Positions 45,253 to 55,617 of a stretch of 64,000 nt of DNA are shown in pieces. The stretch comes from Rhodococcus sp. KRD162 (lineage in GTDB: Bacteria; Actinomycetota; Actinomycetes; Mycobacteriales; Mycobacteriaceae): positions 7,270 to 71,269 of the forward strand of contig NZ_JABFAU010000011.1 of NCBI RefSeq assembly GCF_017168335.1, in the 5' to 3' direction. Every line of letters begins with the position of its first letter. Within the stretch, counting starts at the first letter, position 1. The position numbers were made by a program, and so were the translations under genes. The notes under the pieces were generated by a model. The model saw nothing but the letters and a program-made list of their open reading frames with translations. It was not told where the DNA came from and did no database searches.

Positions 45253-46733
45253 TGCTCTTCGCCGTCCTTTTGTTCGTACGCGTGTGCCGACTCGGCTGCC
45301 CGAGCACGTGCCGCAGCGTCTGCTGATGCCGTGCCGGGACGCTTTTTCTCGACCCAGCCGTCGATGTTGCGCTGGGAACCAGCGGAGACGGCGAGCGCCC
45401 CCGGTGGTACATCGTTGCGGAGCACTGTTCCGGCTCCGGTGTAGGCGCCGTCTCCCACTCGAACAGGAGCCACGAACATGTTGTCCGAGCCGGTCCGGAC
45501 GTGGGAGCCGACCACTGTCCGGCTCTTGTTCACGCCGTCGTAGTTCACAAAGACGCTCGAAGCGCCGATATTGGTGTGATCACCGATCGTCGCGTCGCCG
45601 ACATAGGTCAGATGGGGGACTTTGGAATGATCGCCGATCGTCGAGTTCTTCGTTTCCACGAAGGTGCCGATCTTGGAGCCGGTACCGACGCGGGAGCCGG
45701 GACGCAGATAGGCGAACGGCCCGATGGTGGCATCCGGTCCGATCACGGCCTGCTCGGCGTGTGTGCGGACCACCGAGGATCGTTCGCCGATCTCGACGTC
45801 ACGCAGAGTCGAATCGGGCCCGATGATCGCGTCGTCGCCGATATGGGTCTTGCCGTGCAACTGGACGCCGGGTTCGAGGCGGACGTCCGCACCGAGGGTG
45901 ACATCGATGTCGATCCACGTGGTCGACGGGTCCACCACGGTGACGCCCGCGCGCATGTGCCGCTCGATGATGTGGCGATTGAGTACCGACGTGACATGAG
46001 CCAACTGCACTCGATCGTTGACGCCCACCACCAGGTCCGGATCGGCGAGCTGGGTGCCGTAGACGGCTTTGCCGTCGGATTTGCTGATCTTGACGACGTC
46101 GGTCAGGTACAGCTCGTGCTGGGCGTTGGCGGTGCTGAGCTTGCCCAAGGCGGTCCGCAGTGCCACCGCGTCGAATGCGTATACGCCGGAGTTCACCTCG
46201 CCGATCAGCACCTGAGCAGGGGTGGCGTCGGCATGTTCGACGATCTCGGCCACTTCGCCGTCGTCGGTGCGGACGATGCGGCCGTAGCCGTTCGCGTCAT
46301 CCGGAAGGAAGGTCAGCACCGTCGCGGCCGCAGGCCGGGGAGCGCTCAGATGCTCGTCGAGCAGGGCTTTGAGCGTGTGTCCGTCCAACAGGGGAACGTC
46401 GGCCGCCGTGACGAGGATCGTGCCCTCGAAATCGTCCGGCAATGCAGTCAGACCGCATTGCACCGCATGTCCGGTGCCCAACTGTCGATCCTGAACGGCG
46501 GTGTGAATGCTGCGGCCCAGGGTGTCGGCGAGATCGTGCACAGCGGCGGACACTCGCTCGCGATCGTGTCCGACGACGGTCACGAGATGGTCGGGTCCCA
46601 GGTCGGCGGCCGCGTGCAGGGCGTGCGCGAGCATCGTTCGGCCCGCCAGAGGATGCAGAACTTTCGGAGTCTTCGAGCGCATGCGGGTGCCTGCACCCGC
46701 AGCGAGAACGACCACGGCGGTCTGCACAGGCAT
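45249..46733 (-). CDS. glmU: Bifunctional UDP-GlcNAc pyrophosphorylase/GlcN-1-P acetyltransferase
   Basis: The 494-residue enzyme makes UDP-N-acetylglucosamine for peptidoglycan. The N-terminal uridyltransferase domain starts [27 protein letters not shown] and includes [11 protein letters not shown] and the GYGRIVR loop. The C-terminal left-handed beta-helix has [15 protein letters not shown] and [37 protein letters not shown] holds the acetyltransferase site. A 30-residue Ala/Glu-rich tail ends the protein. Confidence 0.97.
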   Translation of the reverse strand: MPVQTAVVVLAAGAGTRMRSKTPKVLHPLAGRTMLAHALHAAADLGPDHLVTVVGHDRERVSAAVHDLADTLGRSIHTAVQDRQLGTGHAVQCGLTALPDDFEGTILVTAADVPLLDGHTLKALLDEHLSAPRPAAATVLTFLPDDANGYGRIVRTDDGEVAEIVEHADATPAQVLIGEVNSGVYAFDAVALRTALGKLSTANAQHELYLTDVVKISKSDGKAVYGTQLADPDLVVGVNDRVQLAHVTSVLNRHIIERHMRAGVTVVDPSTTWIDIDVTLGADVRLEPGVQLHGKTHIGDDAIIGPDSTLRDVEIGERSSVVRTHAEQAVIGPDATIGPFAYLRPGSRVGTGSKIGTFVETKNSTIGDHSKVPHLTYVGDATIGDHTNIGASSVFVNYDGVNKSRTVVGSHVRTGSDNMFVAPVRVGDGAYTGAGTVLRNDVPPGALAVSAGSQRNIDGWVEKKRPGTASADAAARARAAESAHAYEQKDGEEQ

Positions 46734-46785
46734 TGAGCTCCTCAGGCGGTAACGCTAAGACGGCATGCATGAATAATGTTGCTCG

Positions 46786-46856
46786 CTCCGCCGCCAGGAC
46801 TCGAACCTGAACTATCTGAACCAAAATCAGAGGTGCTGCCATTACACCACGGCGGA
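46786..46856 (-). tRNA. tRNA-Gln (UUG)
   Basis: The minus strand folds as a 71-base class I tRNA. The acceptor stem is TCCGCCG/CGGCGGA, the anticodon stem TCTGA/TCAGA encloses TTTTGGT, giving anticodon UUG, and the T-arm carries GGTTCGAGTCC. CCA is not encoded. It is upstream of glmU, reading in the same direction. Confidence 0.93.
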
Positions 46857-47025
46857 TAATCGGCCAGCGGTGTCGCCAGTGGCCTACGAACCGAACGACG
46901 CGTTCGTCAAGCCGCTGCGCTCCCACTGAGCGCAACGATCCTCGCATGAGAGGTGGCGGTGAGTCGAACCGCAACGGATAACAGACCGACTACGTCGTTC
47001 CGGCAGGCCCCCGGTTCGGACGCGT

Positions 47026-47050
47026 CGGGTCGTTCCGCAGGCTCCACTCT
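47026..47050. repeat. Dispersed repeat copy D
   Basis: The core TCGTTCCGCAGGCTCCAC sits within this span. The flanks GTTCG...CGCG upstream and CGCG...CGAAC downstream give weak inverted arms. It lies in the 291-base gap 46857-47147 between tRNA-Gln and a TetR gene; no gene was found in the rest of the gap. Confidence 0.75.
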
Positions 47051-47147
47051 CGCCGCGCGAACGGGATGGATCGGGCGTCGCTAGTCTTGAACCGACGTCG
47101 ACTCCGGCGTCGGGACATGCACAGGTCGGCAACGGAAGCGGATATCC

Positions 47148-47786
47148 ATGTCAGGCGCAGCCTCCGAGCAAGAACGCACAACCAGGGTCCGAATGACCGG
47201 TACTCAACGGCGCGAGCAGTTGATCGAGGTGGGTCGGACTCTGTTCGCCGAACGCGGTTACGAGGCCGCGTCGGTCGAGGAGATCGCCGGACGAGCCAAC
47301 GTGTCCAAGCCGGTCGTCTACGAACACTTCGGCGGTAAAGAGGGCCTGTACGCCGTCATCGTCGATCGTGAGATGTCGACGTTGCTGGGCATGATCACCA
47401 AATCGCTCGACCTCAATCGATCCCGGATCCGCGTCGAGCGCGTCGCACTGGCGCTGCTCACCTACATCGAGGAACGGACCGACGGTTTTCGTATTCTCGT
47501 GCGCGATTCCCCTGCCACTGCCGAGGACGGAAAGTACTCGTCGTTGCTCAACGAGGCCATCGGGCGTGTCGGGCCGATGCTGGCCGAGGACTTCTCGCGC
47601 CGGGGTCTCGATCCGGAGTTCGCGCCGATGTACGCCCAGGCCTTGGTCGGGATGGTGTCGATGACGGCACAGTGGTGGCTCGACGTGCGCACTCCTTCGA
47701 AAGAAGTGGTCGCCGCGCATGTGGTCAACTTGTGCTGGAACGGTCTGACAAACCTGGAGGCCGAGCCCCGATTGACCGAGTATTGA
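47148..47786 (+). CDS. TetR-family regulator (Rv1019-like)
   Basis: The 212-residue protein has an HTH at about 20-65 (RREQLIEVGRTLFAERGYEAASVEEIAGRANVSKPVVYEHFGGKEGLYAVIVDRE). A helical domain ends in WWLDVRTPSKEVVAAHVVNLCWNGLTNLEAEPRL. It takes the place of Rv1019, upstream of mfd and mazG, in the syntenic block. In mycobacteria Rv1019 is an autorepressor reported to affect mfd-mazG. Here another TetR gene lies between it and mfd. Confidence 0.9.
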   Translation: MSGAASEQERTTRVRMTGTQRREQLIEVGRTLFAERGYEAASVEEIAGRANVSKPVVYEHFGGKEGLYAVIVDREMSTLLGMITKSLDLNRSRIRVERVALALLTYIEERTDGFRILVRDSPATAEDGKYSSLLNEAIGRVGPMLAEDFSRRGLDPEFAPMYAQALVGMVSMTAQWWLDVRTPSKEVVAAHVVNLCWNGLTNLEAEPRLTEY

Positions 47787-47976
47787 GTACCCGGTTTCGT
47801 CTCCTCGGGGAGAAAGTGGGAGTAACGTCCCCTTTGTCGGCCATGAGTGCTGTGTGACTCCGGTCATACTGCTCAACCGGACCGATGCACGTTGGTATGA
47901 GACGTAAAGCCGCTCAGTGGTACCGTTCGGGCGTAATTTGCGCAGTGGCAGTACAGAATTGCGAAGGCGGATCCCC

Positions 47977-48621
47977 ATGGTCAGGCAGGCTCGCGCTGAA
48001 ATCACCCGCGACACCGTGCTGGCTGGCGCAGCGCATGTATTCCTGCGCCTCGGGTACGCGAACGCGAGTCTCAGCGAGATCATCTCTCAATCCCAGGTCA
48101 CCAAGGGTGCGCTCTACTTCCATTTCGGTTCCAAGGAAGAACTGGCGCGCGCAGTGATCGACGAGGGCAACGCGCGTCTGACAACCGCGTGCTCGCAGTT
48201 CAACGACGGCCGCATCCCCGCCCTCGAGGCCGCGATCGGCATCTCGTACATCGTCGTCGACCTGTCGGTCAGCGATCCCATGGTCTCGGCCATGCTCCGG
48301 TTGAGTCATCAGATCGGCGACTACCGGGGTACCGAGGGCAACGTCATGGCCGGATGGAGCGAATCGTTCGACCGGCTCGCCGCCCAGGCCATCGCACAGG
48401 GCGATATCGATCCCAACTCGGACTCGCGGACCATCGGCTCGCTTGTTCTCGAGATCCTCACCGGCGTGCACATGGTGGCGGTCGCCACGTCCACCACCGA
48501 GGAACTGCCCTCGCGGATGGAACGTCTCTGGTACTACCTGCTGCCTGCGCTGGTGCCTGCCAACAAGCTCGACTACTTCCGCGAGTTCGCTGCGCGCCGA
48601 GTGATCCGCTTCGGACCGTAA
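47977..48621 (+). CDS. Second gamma-butyrolactone-receptor-like TetR regulator
   Basis: The 214-residue protein is a paralogue of the regulator at 2970-3644. Shared blocks include MVRQxRAExTR at the start, QVTKGALYFHFGSKEELARAVIDEGNARLTTAC after the HTH and PSRMERLWYYLLPALVPANKLDYFREFAARR at the end. ATG 47977 is used, with GAAGG upstream; the frame to 47917 is non-coding. The 190 upstream bases hold no gene. It probably responds to a gamma-butyrolactone or related autoregulator, and the pair may form a cross-regulating circuit. Confidence 0.87.
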   Translation: MVRQARAEITRDTVLAGAAHVFLRLGYANASLSEIISQSQVTKGALYFHFGSKEELARAVIDEGNARLTTACSQFNDGRIPALEAAIGISYIVVDLSVSDPMVSAMLRLSHQIGDYRGTEGNVMAGWSESFDRLAAQAIAQGDIDPNSDSRTIGSLVLEILTGVHMVAVATSTTEELPSRMERLWYYLLPALVPANKLDYFREFAARRVIRFGP

Positions 48622-48803
48622 CTCACGAGTTCTCGGCAACGAATTGCGCAATGTCGTCGCGCAGTCGATCGGGATGCTCGACGCAGCTCTGACGTAGCCC
48701 GTCGGCATCTCCCGGCTGCTGGCCTGTCGGTGTACTCCCATAGACTCGTTCACGACTGTGCGTGAGCAGCCATCGCCTCGACACGCTTGTAGGAGTATTG
48801 CTG

Positions 48804-51800
48804 TTGTCTTCCGATTCTCTGCCTGCCATTTCTCCATCCGGGCCGGCCACGATCGTTCCCGACGCGGCGCTCCAACTCTCGGGTCTGGCCAGTATCGCGC
48901 TGACGGACTCGTCGATGCTGGCCGTGGCCGACGCGATCGGCACCGCCGAACACACTCTGATCGGCCCCCACTCGGTGCGTCCGTTCGTCGCGGCCGCGAT
49001 CGCCCAGCACACCCAACTCCTGATCGTCACCGCGACCGGACGGGAGGCTGACGACCTCACGAGTGAACTCGGCCAGATCCTCGGCAACGGTGTCGCGATG
49101 TTCCCGTCCTGGGAGACGCTTCCGCACGAACGGCTGTCCCCGAGCGCCGACACCGTCGGTAAACGCCTCGATGTGCTCCGCAGGCTTGCTCGCCCCGGCG
49201 ACACCGACTACGGCGACCCGCTGCGTGTCATCGTCACCACCGTGCGTTCGCTGGTGCAGCCGATGGCCCCGGGCCTGGGCGAGATCGAGCCGGTGACGTT
49301 GAAGGTGGGTCTGGACATCGACTTCGACGGCCTGATCCACCGTCTCGTCGAATTCGGATACCTGCGGGTGGACATGGTCGGCAAGCGCGGCGAGTTCGCC
49401 GTCCGCGGCGGCATCCTCGACCTCTTCTCACCCACCGCGGACCATCCGGTGCGGGTCGAGTTCTGGGGCGATGAGATCACCGAACTCCGCGCGTTCGCCG
49501 TCTCCGACCAGCGTTCGTTGCCCGATCACGAGGTAGATCTCGTCATTGCGCCGCCGTGTCGCGAACTGCTCCTCACCCAGGATGTACGCGACCGGGCGGC
49601 AGCTCTCGCCGCTGACAATTCCGGCGACACTGCCCTGGTGGAGATGCTGGACAAGCTGTCCGCCGGAGTCCCGGTCGAGGGCATGGAGGCGCTGCTGCCG
49701 TTGCTGCAGCCAGGCGAGTTGCAACTGCTGGCCGATACGCTCCCCGCCGGAGCCCACGTACTGCTCTGTGACCCCGAGAGGATCCGCACCCGAGCAACCG
49801 ACTTGGTGCGCACCGGTCAGGAATTCCTCGAGGCGTCCTGGACGGCCGCATCGATCGGCGGAGCCGCACCGCTCGACACCTCCACTCTCGACACCTCCAG
49901 TCTCGAGGGCGCGTCCCTCGATCTCGGTGCGTCGGCGTATCGGTCGCTTCGGCAGGTTCGCGAGTCTGCCCAGGCCCACGGCCGGCCGTGGTGGACCATC
50001 AGCCCGTTGGCTTCGGGCAACGGTGAGGAGGTAGAACTCGCTGTCGATTCGGTGCCGGAGGTACGAGGCTCCGAGGAAGCGTTGACGGCACTGTTCGCCA
50101 CACTGCGCGCGCACATCGCGACCGGTGGGCGCGCAGTGATCTCCGTGGCGGGTGCAGGCACCGCGACCCGTATCATCGAACGCCTCGCCGAGGCCGAAGT
50201 TCCTGCAGCACATCTCGATTCCGGTGCGGTCCCGGTTGCCGACGTCGTCAACGTGCTCTGTGGATCACTGCACGACGGTCTGGTGTTCCCCGATGCCCAA
50301 CTCGTCGTCGTCACCGAAGGTGATCTGACCGGCAATCGCGTCGCGGCCGCAGCGGAGGGGCGCAAGCTCCCGGCCAAGCGACGCAACCAAGTCGATCCGC
50401 TCGCCCTCGTTGCAGGTGACAGTGTGGTGCACGATCAGCACGGCATCGGCCGATTCGTCGAGATGGTCGAGCGCACCATCGGCGGTGCCCGACGCGAATA
50501 CCTCGTCGTCGAATACGCACCCAGCAAGCGCGGACACCCCGGGGACCGGCTCTTCGTCCCGATGGATTCGCTCGATCAGCTCTCGCGTTACGTCGGCGGT
50601 GAGCTGCCGACGCTGAGCAAGCTCGGCGGATCCGACTGGGCGAATACGAAGCGTAAGGCGCGCAAGGCTGTTCGCGAGATCGCCGGCGAGCTCGTGCAGC
50701 TGTACGCCGCTCGCCAAGCTGCTCCGGGGCACGCCTTCGGTGCCGACACCCCGTGGCAGCTCGAGATGGAAGATGCATTCGGTTTCACCGAGACGGTCGA
50801 CCAGATGACGGCCATCACCGAGGTCAAAGCCGACATGGAGAAGGCAGTCCCGATGGACCGCGTCATTCTCGGCGATGTCGGATACGGCAAGACCGAGATC
50901 GCGGTGCGCGCAGCGTTCAAGGCGGTCCAGGACGGCAAGCAGGTTGCCGTGCTGGTTCCGACAACGCTTCTGGCGCAACAGCATCTGCAGACCTTCACCG
51001 CACGGATGGCGTCCTTCCCGGTCACGGTCAAAGGGCTCTCCCGTTTCACCCATGGTGCCGACTCCAAGGAGGTCATGGCTGGGTTGGCCGACGGCACCGT
51101 GGACATCGTCGTCGGCACGCACCGGTTGTTGCAGACCGGAGTGGCCTGGAAGGACCTCGGGCTGGTCATCGTCGACGAGGAGCAGCGCTTCGGCGTCGAG
51201 CACAAAGAGCACATCAAGTCACTCCGAACGCACGTCGACGTGCTGACCATGTCGGCGACGCCGATCCCGCGAACGCTCGAGATGAGCCTGGCCGGCATCC
51301 GGGAGATGTCCACCATTCTCACCCCGCCCGAGGAGCGGCACCCGGTGCTCACCTATGTCGGTGCGTACAACGACAAGCAGGTCGCAGCGGCCATCAGGCG
51401 CGAGTTGCTGCGTGACGGTCAGGTGTTCTTCGTACACAACAGGGTCAGCTCGATCGACAAGGCCGCCAAGAAGGTTCGCGATCTGGTACCCGAGGCGAGG
51501 GTCGCGACAGCACACGGCCAGATGAACGAGGAAACACTCGAACGCACCGTGCAAGGATTCTGGCAGCGCGAGACCGATGTTCTGGTGTGCACCACCATCA
51601 TCGAGACCGGCCTGGACATCTCCAACGCCAACACGTTGATCGTCGAGCGCTCCGACTCGCTCGGCCTGTCCCAGCTCCATCAGCTCCGAGGACGAGTGGG
51701 ACGCAGCCGCGAGCGCGGATACGCCTACTTCCTGTATCCGCCGGAGAAACCGCTCACCGAGACCGCCTACGACCGATTGGCGACCATCTCGCAGAACTCC

Positions 51801-52493
51801 GATCTCGGTGCCGGTATGGCCGTGGCGATGAAGGACCTCGAAATCCGAGGTGCCGGAAACGTTCTGGGCGCAGAACAGTCCGGCCACGTTGCTGGTGTCG
51901 GATTCGACCTGTACGTGCGGCTCGTGGGTGAGGCCGTCGAGGCCTACCGCGCCGCGGCCGACGGAAAGCCCATCACCACCGATGAGGCTCCCAAGGAAGT
52001 GCGCATCGACCTACCCGTCGACGCCAACATTCCACCCGACTACGTCACCAGCGACCGGCTGCGGCTCGAAGGCTACCGAAAGCTGGCTGCTGCAGCTGAT
52101 TCCGAAGGAATCGATGCCGTCATCGACGAACTGGTCGATCGATACGGCCCGCTGCCCGAGGAGGTCGGACGGCTGGTCTCCATCGCGAAACTGCGGCTGA
52201 TCGCCAAGGAATACGGCTTGACCGACGTCAACGTCGCCGGAACTCAGGTGAAGCTGGCCCCGATGGAGCTGCCGGACTCCAAACAGATTCGACTCAAGCG
52301 GCTCTATCCGAGCGCGGCATACCGCGCGACAACGGGAGTGGTGCAACTGCCACTGCCGCGCGTCGAGGGTGGCGGCGTCGGCGCGGCGCGCGTACGCGAC
52401 GTCGAATTGGTGCAGTTCATCGCCGATCTCATCCTATCCTTGGATGGGAAGCCATCTCGGTCGGTCAAGTTGGAGCACACAGTGGGGGTGTAG
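48804..52493 (+). CDS. mfd: Transcription-repair coupling factor
   Basis: The 1229-residue protein removes stalled RNA polymerase and recruits UvrA. The UvrB-homology module occupies the first 450 residues, the RNAP-interacting domain starts near 530 ([11 protein letters not shown]), and the RecG-like translocase follows. Walker A is GDVGYGKTE near 690, the DEEQRFG box lies near 790, and a TRG-type domain follows. TTG 48804 lies eight bases after AGGAG and gives a length close to mycobacterial Mfd; GTG 48762 would add 14 residues. Confidence 0.96.
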   Translation: MSSDSLPAISPSGPATIVPDAALQLSGLASIALTDSSMLAVADAIGTAEHTLIGPHSVRPFVAAAIAQHTQLLIVTATGREADDLTSELGQILGNGVAMFPSWETLPHERLSPSADTVGKRLDVLRRLARPGDTDYGDPLRVIVTTVRSLVQPMAPGLGEIEPVTLKVGLDIDFDGLIHRLVEFGYLRVDMVGKRGEFAVRGGILDLFSPTADHPVRVEFWGDEITELRAFAVSDQRSLPDHEVDLVIAPPCRELLLTQDVRDRAAALAADNSGDTALVEMLDKLSAGVPVEGMEALLPLLQPGELQLLADTLPAGAHVLLCDPERIRTRATDLVRTGQEFLEASWTAASIGGAAPLDTSTLDTSSLEGASLDLGASAYRSLRQVRESAQAHGRPWWTISPLASGNGEEVELAVDSVPEVRGSEEALTALFATLRAHIATGGRAVISVAGAGTATRIIERLAEAEVPAAHLDSGAVPVADVVNVLCGSLHDGLVFPDAQLVVVTEGDLTGNRVAAAAEGRKLPAKRRNQVDPLALVAGDSVVHDQHGIGRFVEMVERTIGGARREYLVVEYAPSKRGHPGDRLFVPMDSLDQLSRYVGGELPTLSKLGGSDWANTKRKARKAVREIAGELVQLYAARQAAPGHAFGADTPWQLEMEDAFGFTETVDQMTAITEVKADMEKAVPMDRVILGDVGYGKTEIAVRAAFKAVQDGKQVAVLVPTTLLAQQHLQTFTARMASFPVTVKGLSRFTHGADSKEVMAGLADGTVDIVVGTHRLLQTGVAWKDLGLVIVDEEQRFGVEHKEHIKSLRTHVDVLTMSATPIPRTLEMSLAGIREMSTILTPPEERHPVLTYVGAYNDKQVAAAIRRELLRDGQVFFVHNRVSSIDKAAKKVRDLVPEARVATAHGQMNEETLERTVQGFWQRETDVLVCTTIIETGLDISNANTLIVERSDSLGLSQLHQLRGRVGRSRERGYAYFLYPPEKPLTETAYDRLATISQNSDLGAGMAVAMKDLEIRGAGNVLGAEQSGHVAGVGFDLYVRLVGEAVEAYRAAADGKPITTDEAPKEVRIDLPVDANIPPDYVTSDRLRLEGYRKLAAAADSEGIDAVIDELVDRYGPLPEEVGRLVSIAKLRLIAKEYGLTDVNVAGTQVKLAPMELPDSKQIRLKRLYPSAAYRATTGVVQLPLPRVEGGGVGAARVRDVELVQFIADLILSLDGKPSRSVKLEHTVGV

Positions 52494-52495
52494 CG

Positions 52496-53410
52496 GTGAC
52501 GATAGTTCTGCTCGACCCCGTTCGTCCGACACAGGTTCCGGTGGACGCCGTCGAATTCCTCGGCGGTGCGGTGCAATTCACCGAAGAGGTACCGGTGCGC
52601 GTGCGATGGCTGTTCGCCGGTACCGCTGCCCCCGAGGACGTCGACGCCGTCCTGGTCAGCACCGACCGCGCCAACCCCGAGGTTCAGGACCGGATCGCCA
52701 GCGGCGAACGCGTCATCGCTGCAGACAAGCTTCCCGGCGACGACCTCGTCGCCGCAGTGCATCTGATGGACCGGCTACGCACCCTCGGCGGATGGGAAGC
52801 GCAGCAGACCCACGACTCGCTACGCGGCTACCTGCTCGAAGAAACGTACGAGTTGCTCGACGCCATCGCAGCAGGCAACCTCGACGACCTCCGCGAGGAA
52901 CTCGGCGACCTACTGCTCCAGGTGCTCTTCCACTCCCGGATCGCTCAGGACGCAGAGACGAACGCCTTCGATGTCGATGACGTCGCTGCGGGCCTGGTCG
53001 CGAAGTTGACCCATCGAAGCCCGCATCTCGGCCGGACGGACGCAGGTCCCATCGACATCGCCGAACAAGAGCGAGCCTGGGAAGAGAAGAAGGCCTCGGA
53101 GAAGGCGCGAGGATCCTGCATCGACGGAATTGCGCTGTCCCAGCCGTCACTGGCTCTGGCACAGAAAGTGATCGGCCGGGCCACCAAGGCAGGCTTGCCC
53201 GACGAACTCGTTCCCGACGGCCTACGCGTCGTGCACATCGGGCTCGATCACTCGCACGGCGGCGAGAGTGCCGAGGATGCGCTGCGGCGTCGGGTACTGG
53301 ACTTCGCGTCGCTCATCCGAAACGCCGAGGCCTCGGCCCGTAACGCCGGCATCGAGCCGGGGGAGATGTCTGCCCTCGACTGGATAGAGCACTGGGGTCT
53401 ACGGGGCTAG
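52496..53410 (+). CDS. mazG: Nucleoside triphosphate pyrophosphohydrolase MazG
   Basis: The 304-residue protein carries one MazG domain near 100-200. The metal-binding helix pair is LLEETYELLDAI and LREELGDLLLQVLFHSRIAQ. It hydrolyses NTPs, including oxidised ones, to monophosphates. About 95 residues of non-MazG sequence precede the domain, as in mycobacterial MazG (Rv1021). GTG 52496 follows the mfd stop by two bases, so the two form an operon. Confidence 0.94.
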   Translation: MTIVLLDPVRPTQVPVDAVEFLGGAVQFTEEVPVRVRWLFAGTAAPEDVDAVLVSTDRANPEVQDRIASGERVIAADKLPGDDLVAAVHLMDRLRTLGGWEAQQTHDSLRGYLLEETYELLDAIAAGNLDDLREELGDLLLQVLFHSRIAQDAETNAFDVDDVAAGLVAKLTHRSPHLGRTDAGPIDIAEQERAWEEKKASEKARGSCIDGIALSQPSLALAQKVIGRATKAGLPDELVPDGLRVVHIGLDHSHGGESAEDALRRRVLDFASLIRNAEASARNAGIEPGEMSALDWIEHWGLRG

Positions 53411-53501
53411 ATCCGCAGACCCCGTCCCTCTTCCCTCGGGTTGGGATAAATGTGGGTTTCAGTCCGTCAGAGTGCAACAAAGTCGCAATGACCCAGATCG
53501 G

Positions 53502-54143
53502 CTACCGGCGCCAGAACAGGTGATGGGTGATTCCACTGCTACTCGGGACGACTTCGTGCTCGAATCTGTCGTTCATCTCGTCGGGCGAATCCCACAATTT
53601 CAGCCCCGAGCCGAATTCGATGGGTGCGACCGCGATGTGCATGGTGTCGACCAGATCGGCGTCGAGGAATTCGCGGATACTCGTGACGCCACCGCCGAGT
53701 CGCACGTCCTTTCCGTCGGCTGCCTCCTTCGCCTGTTTCAGTACCTCGGCGGGTTCGCCGTCGACGAAGTGAAACGTGGTGTCGGAGAGGGTGATCGTAG
53801 GGCGTTCGTGGTGAGTGAGCACGAAGACCGGTGTATGGAACGGCGGCTCGTCACCCCACCAGCCCTGCCACTCGTGATCGGTCCACGGTCCGCGTTGCGG
53901 GCCGAACTTGTGCCGGCCCATGATCTCGGCACCGATGTTGTTGGAGAAGTCGCGGGCGAAGTGGTCGTCGAGGCCGCGGCTACCGCCCGAACCGGCGTTT
54001 CCGGGAAAGCTGGCGGTGCCGAAGAGCCAACTCATCAGTGCCAGATGATCGAGACCGAACGGGCTCTCGAAGCTCTGGTCCTCTCCCGCCGCGATCCCGT
54101 CGCTCGAGATGGTGAAATTCTGTACCCGAACCAGCTGACCCAT
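53502..54143 (-). CDS. Dihydrofolate-reductase/RibD-C-like protein
   Basis: The 213-residue protein has the RibD C-terminal/DHFR fold. Strand and loop landmarks are VRVQNFTISSDGIAAGEDQSFESPFG, AEIMGRHKFGPQRGPW, PVFVLTHHERP, and the NADPH-binding DVRLGGGVTSIREFLDADLVDTMHIAVAPIEFGSGLKLW. It probably reduces a pterin- or flavin-like carbonyl or imine; the role is unknown. ATG 54143 is used, because the frame beyond it runs through a tandem hairpin repeat. The 91-base gap to mazG (53411-53501) holds nothing recognisable. Confidence 0.87.
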   Translation of the reverse strand: MGQLVRVQNFTISSDGIAAGEDQSFESPFGLDHLALMSWLFGTASFPGNAGSGGSRGLDDHFARDFSNNIGAEIMGRHKFGPQRGPWTDHEWQGWWGDEPPFHTPVFVLTHHERPTITLSDTTFHFVDGEPAEVLKQAKEAADGKDVRLGGGVTSIREFLDADLVDTMHIAVAPIEFGSGLKLWDSPDEMNDRFEHEVVPSSSGITHHLFWRR

Positions 54144-54221
54144 GTGTGCTCCCGATGTAGATGACGAAATGTACGACGGTGTAGACCGAACCGTGCACAC
54201 GAACTCACCGCCCCCGCCCCG

Positions 54222-54334
54222 CGTCAATGGACCCTTGCAGCGGTCAGACGTATGCAGTGAACCATCGACGCAGACCAGTTTTCTACGTGAATGAACCTTT
54301 GCAGCGGTCGGACGTATGCAAGGGTCCATTCACG
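54222..54334. repeat. Tandem pair of 49-base imperfect palindromes
   Basis: Unit 1 (54222-54270) and unit 2 (54286-54334) have the same plan: an 18-base arm, a 13-base loop and an 18-base reverse-complementary arm. The loops, GCGGTCAGACGTA and GCGGTCGGACGTA, differ by one base. Unit 2 arms pair at 16 of 18 positions and unit 1 arms at 13 of 18. A 15-base spacer separates them. They fill the gap between efeB and the DHFR-like gene. Confidence 0.8.
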
Positions 54335-54366
54335 CGGGCGGGACGGGTGACGCGCGGGGGACCGGA

Positions 54367-55617
54367 CTACTCGAACAGCGTCGAACCCCAGTAGTCGGAT
54401 TCGCCGAGTCCGGGTGGGCAGGCGAACACAGCCGATCCGACATGTTGGATGTATTCGTTCAGTGCGTCCGTGCGGGAGAGCGCCAGTTGCATCGGAACGA
54501 ATTGGGTCAGGGGATCGCGGCAGAAGGCGATGAAGAACAGTCCGGCGTCGAGGTGGCCGAAACCGTCGGATCCGTCGGTGAAGTTGTAGCCCCGACGCAG
54601 GAGCTGGATTCCGCCGAGATTTTCTTTCGACGCCAGGCGTACATGGGCTGCCTTGTCGATGAAAGTGCCTTCGGGACCTTGGGATTCGAAGTCCAACGCA
54701 TCGAATTCGTCCTTCTGGCCCAGTGGCGCGCCGGTTCCCTTGCTGCGCCCGATCACTCGCTCTTGTTCCTTGAGTGTGGTGCGGTCCCAGGACTCGATCA
54801 ACATCCGGATTCGACGCGCCACGAGGTAGGAGCCGCCTGCCATCCATTCCTGATCGTCACCAGAGGCAACCCATACGTTCTCGTCCAGTAATGACGGGTC
54901 CTCGGCCTTGAGGTTGGCCGTACCGTCTTTGAAGCCGAACAGGTTTCGTGGGGTGGCCTGGGTGGTCGAGGTGGACGAGGTGCGGCCGAATCCCAATTGC
55001 GACCACTTGACCGACACCGTGCCGAAGCCGACGCGGGCAAGATTGCGGATGGCGTGGACGGCAACTTGAGGATCGTCGGCGCAGGCCTGGATGCACAGGT
55101 CGCCGCCGGAGCGTCGCGGGTCGAGGTTGTCGGCCGGAAAATGCTGCAGATCGGCCAGCGAGGTAGGTCTCTTGGACGCCAGATCGAATCGGTCGAACAG
55201 TCCCGGCCCGAATCCGATGGTCAGCGTCAGCGAGGATGCGGTCAGGCCGAGTGCCTCGCCGGTATCCGACGGCGGGTTGTACTCGCCATTGTTCACGGCA
55301 CCGCCGTCGAAGGTCTCCTCACCGCGCACCAAGCGCTCGGCCATGAGGGTCCACTTCTTCAGCAGCGCAACGAATTCATCGCGCGAGTCGGTGGTGATAT
55401 CGAAGGCAACGAAGTGCATTCGGTCCTGCGCCGGGGTGACGATTCCGGCCTGATGGTCTCCGCGGAAGTCGACCACACCTGAGGCCGATGCCTCGGTGCC
55501 GGAGGCCGTGGCATGTCCGGCGAGGGCTCCGACACCGACGAGCGCAGCACCGGTCCCGACGGCACCGAAGAGGCGTCGCCGCGAGATATGTCCAGTTTTA
55601 CTGTCCGGCGACGACAC
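54367..55617 (-). CDS. efeB: Dye-decolourising peroxidase EfeB
   Basis: The 416-residue heme peroxidase is exported by TAT: SRRRLFGAVGTGAALVGVGALAG gives the twin-arginine signal near residues 12-35. The Dyp body includes FKDGTANLKAEDPSLLDENVW, with the GxxDG-type catalytic aspartate in GFKDGT, and the FFIAFCRDPLTQFVPMQ segment. In the EfeUOB system it oxidises Fe(II) or releases iron from heme outside the membrane. It overlaps the efeO stop by 20 bases. Confidence 0.94.
   Translation of the reverse strand: MSSPDSKTGHISRRRLFGAVGTGAALVGVGALAGHATASGTEASASGVVDFRGDHQAGIVTPAQDRMHFVAFDITTDSRDEFVALLKKWTLMAERLVRGEETFDGGAVNNGEYNPPSDTGEALGLTASSLTLTIGFGPGLFDRFDLASKRPTSLADLQHFPADNLDPRRSGGDLCIQACADDPQVAVHAIRNLARVGFGTVSVKWSQLGFGRTSSTSTTQATPRNLFGFKDGTANLKAEDPSLLDENVWVASGDDQEWMAGGSYLVARRIRMLIESWDRTTLKEQERVIGRSKGTGAPLGQKDEFDALDFESQGPEGTFIDKAAHVRLASKENLGGIQLLRRGYNFTDGSDGFGHLDAGLFFIAFCRDPLTQFVPMQLALSRTDALNEYIQHVGSAVFACPPGLGESDYWGSTLFE

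Noticed and set aside
47787-47976. Butyrolactone-receptor operator (ARE-type) before the second receptor gene
   Set aside because: Only weak CATAC/GTATG and CAAC/GTTG pairs were found; they do not match a consensus convincingly, so no site is claimed.
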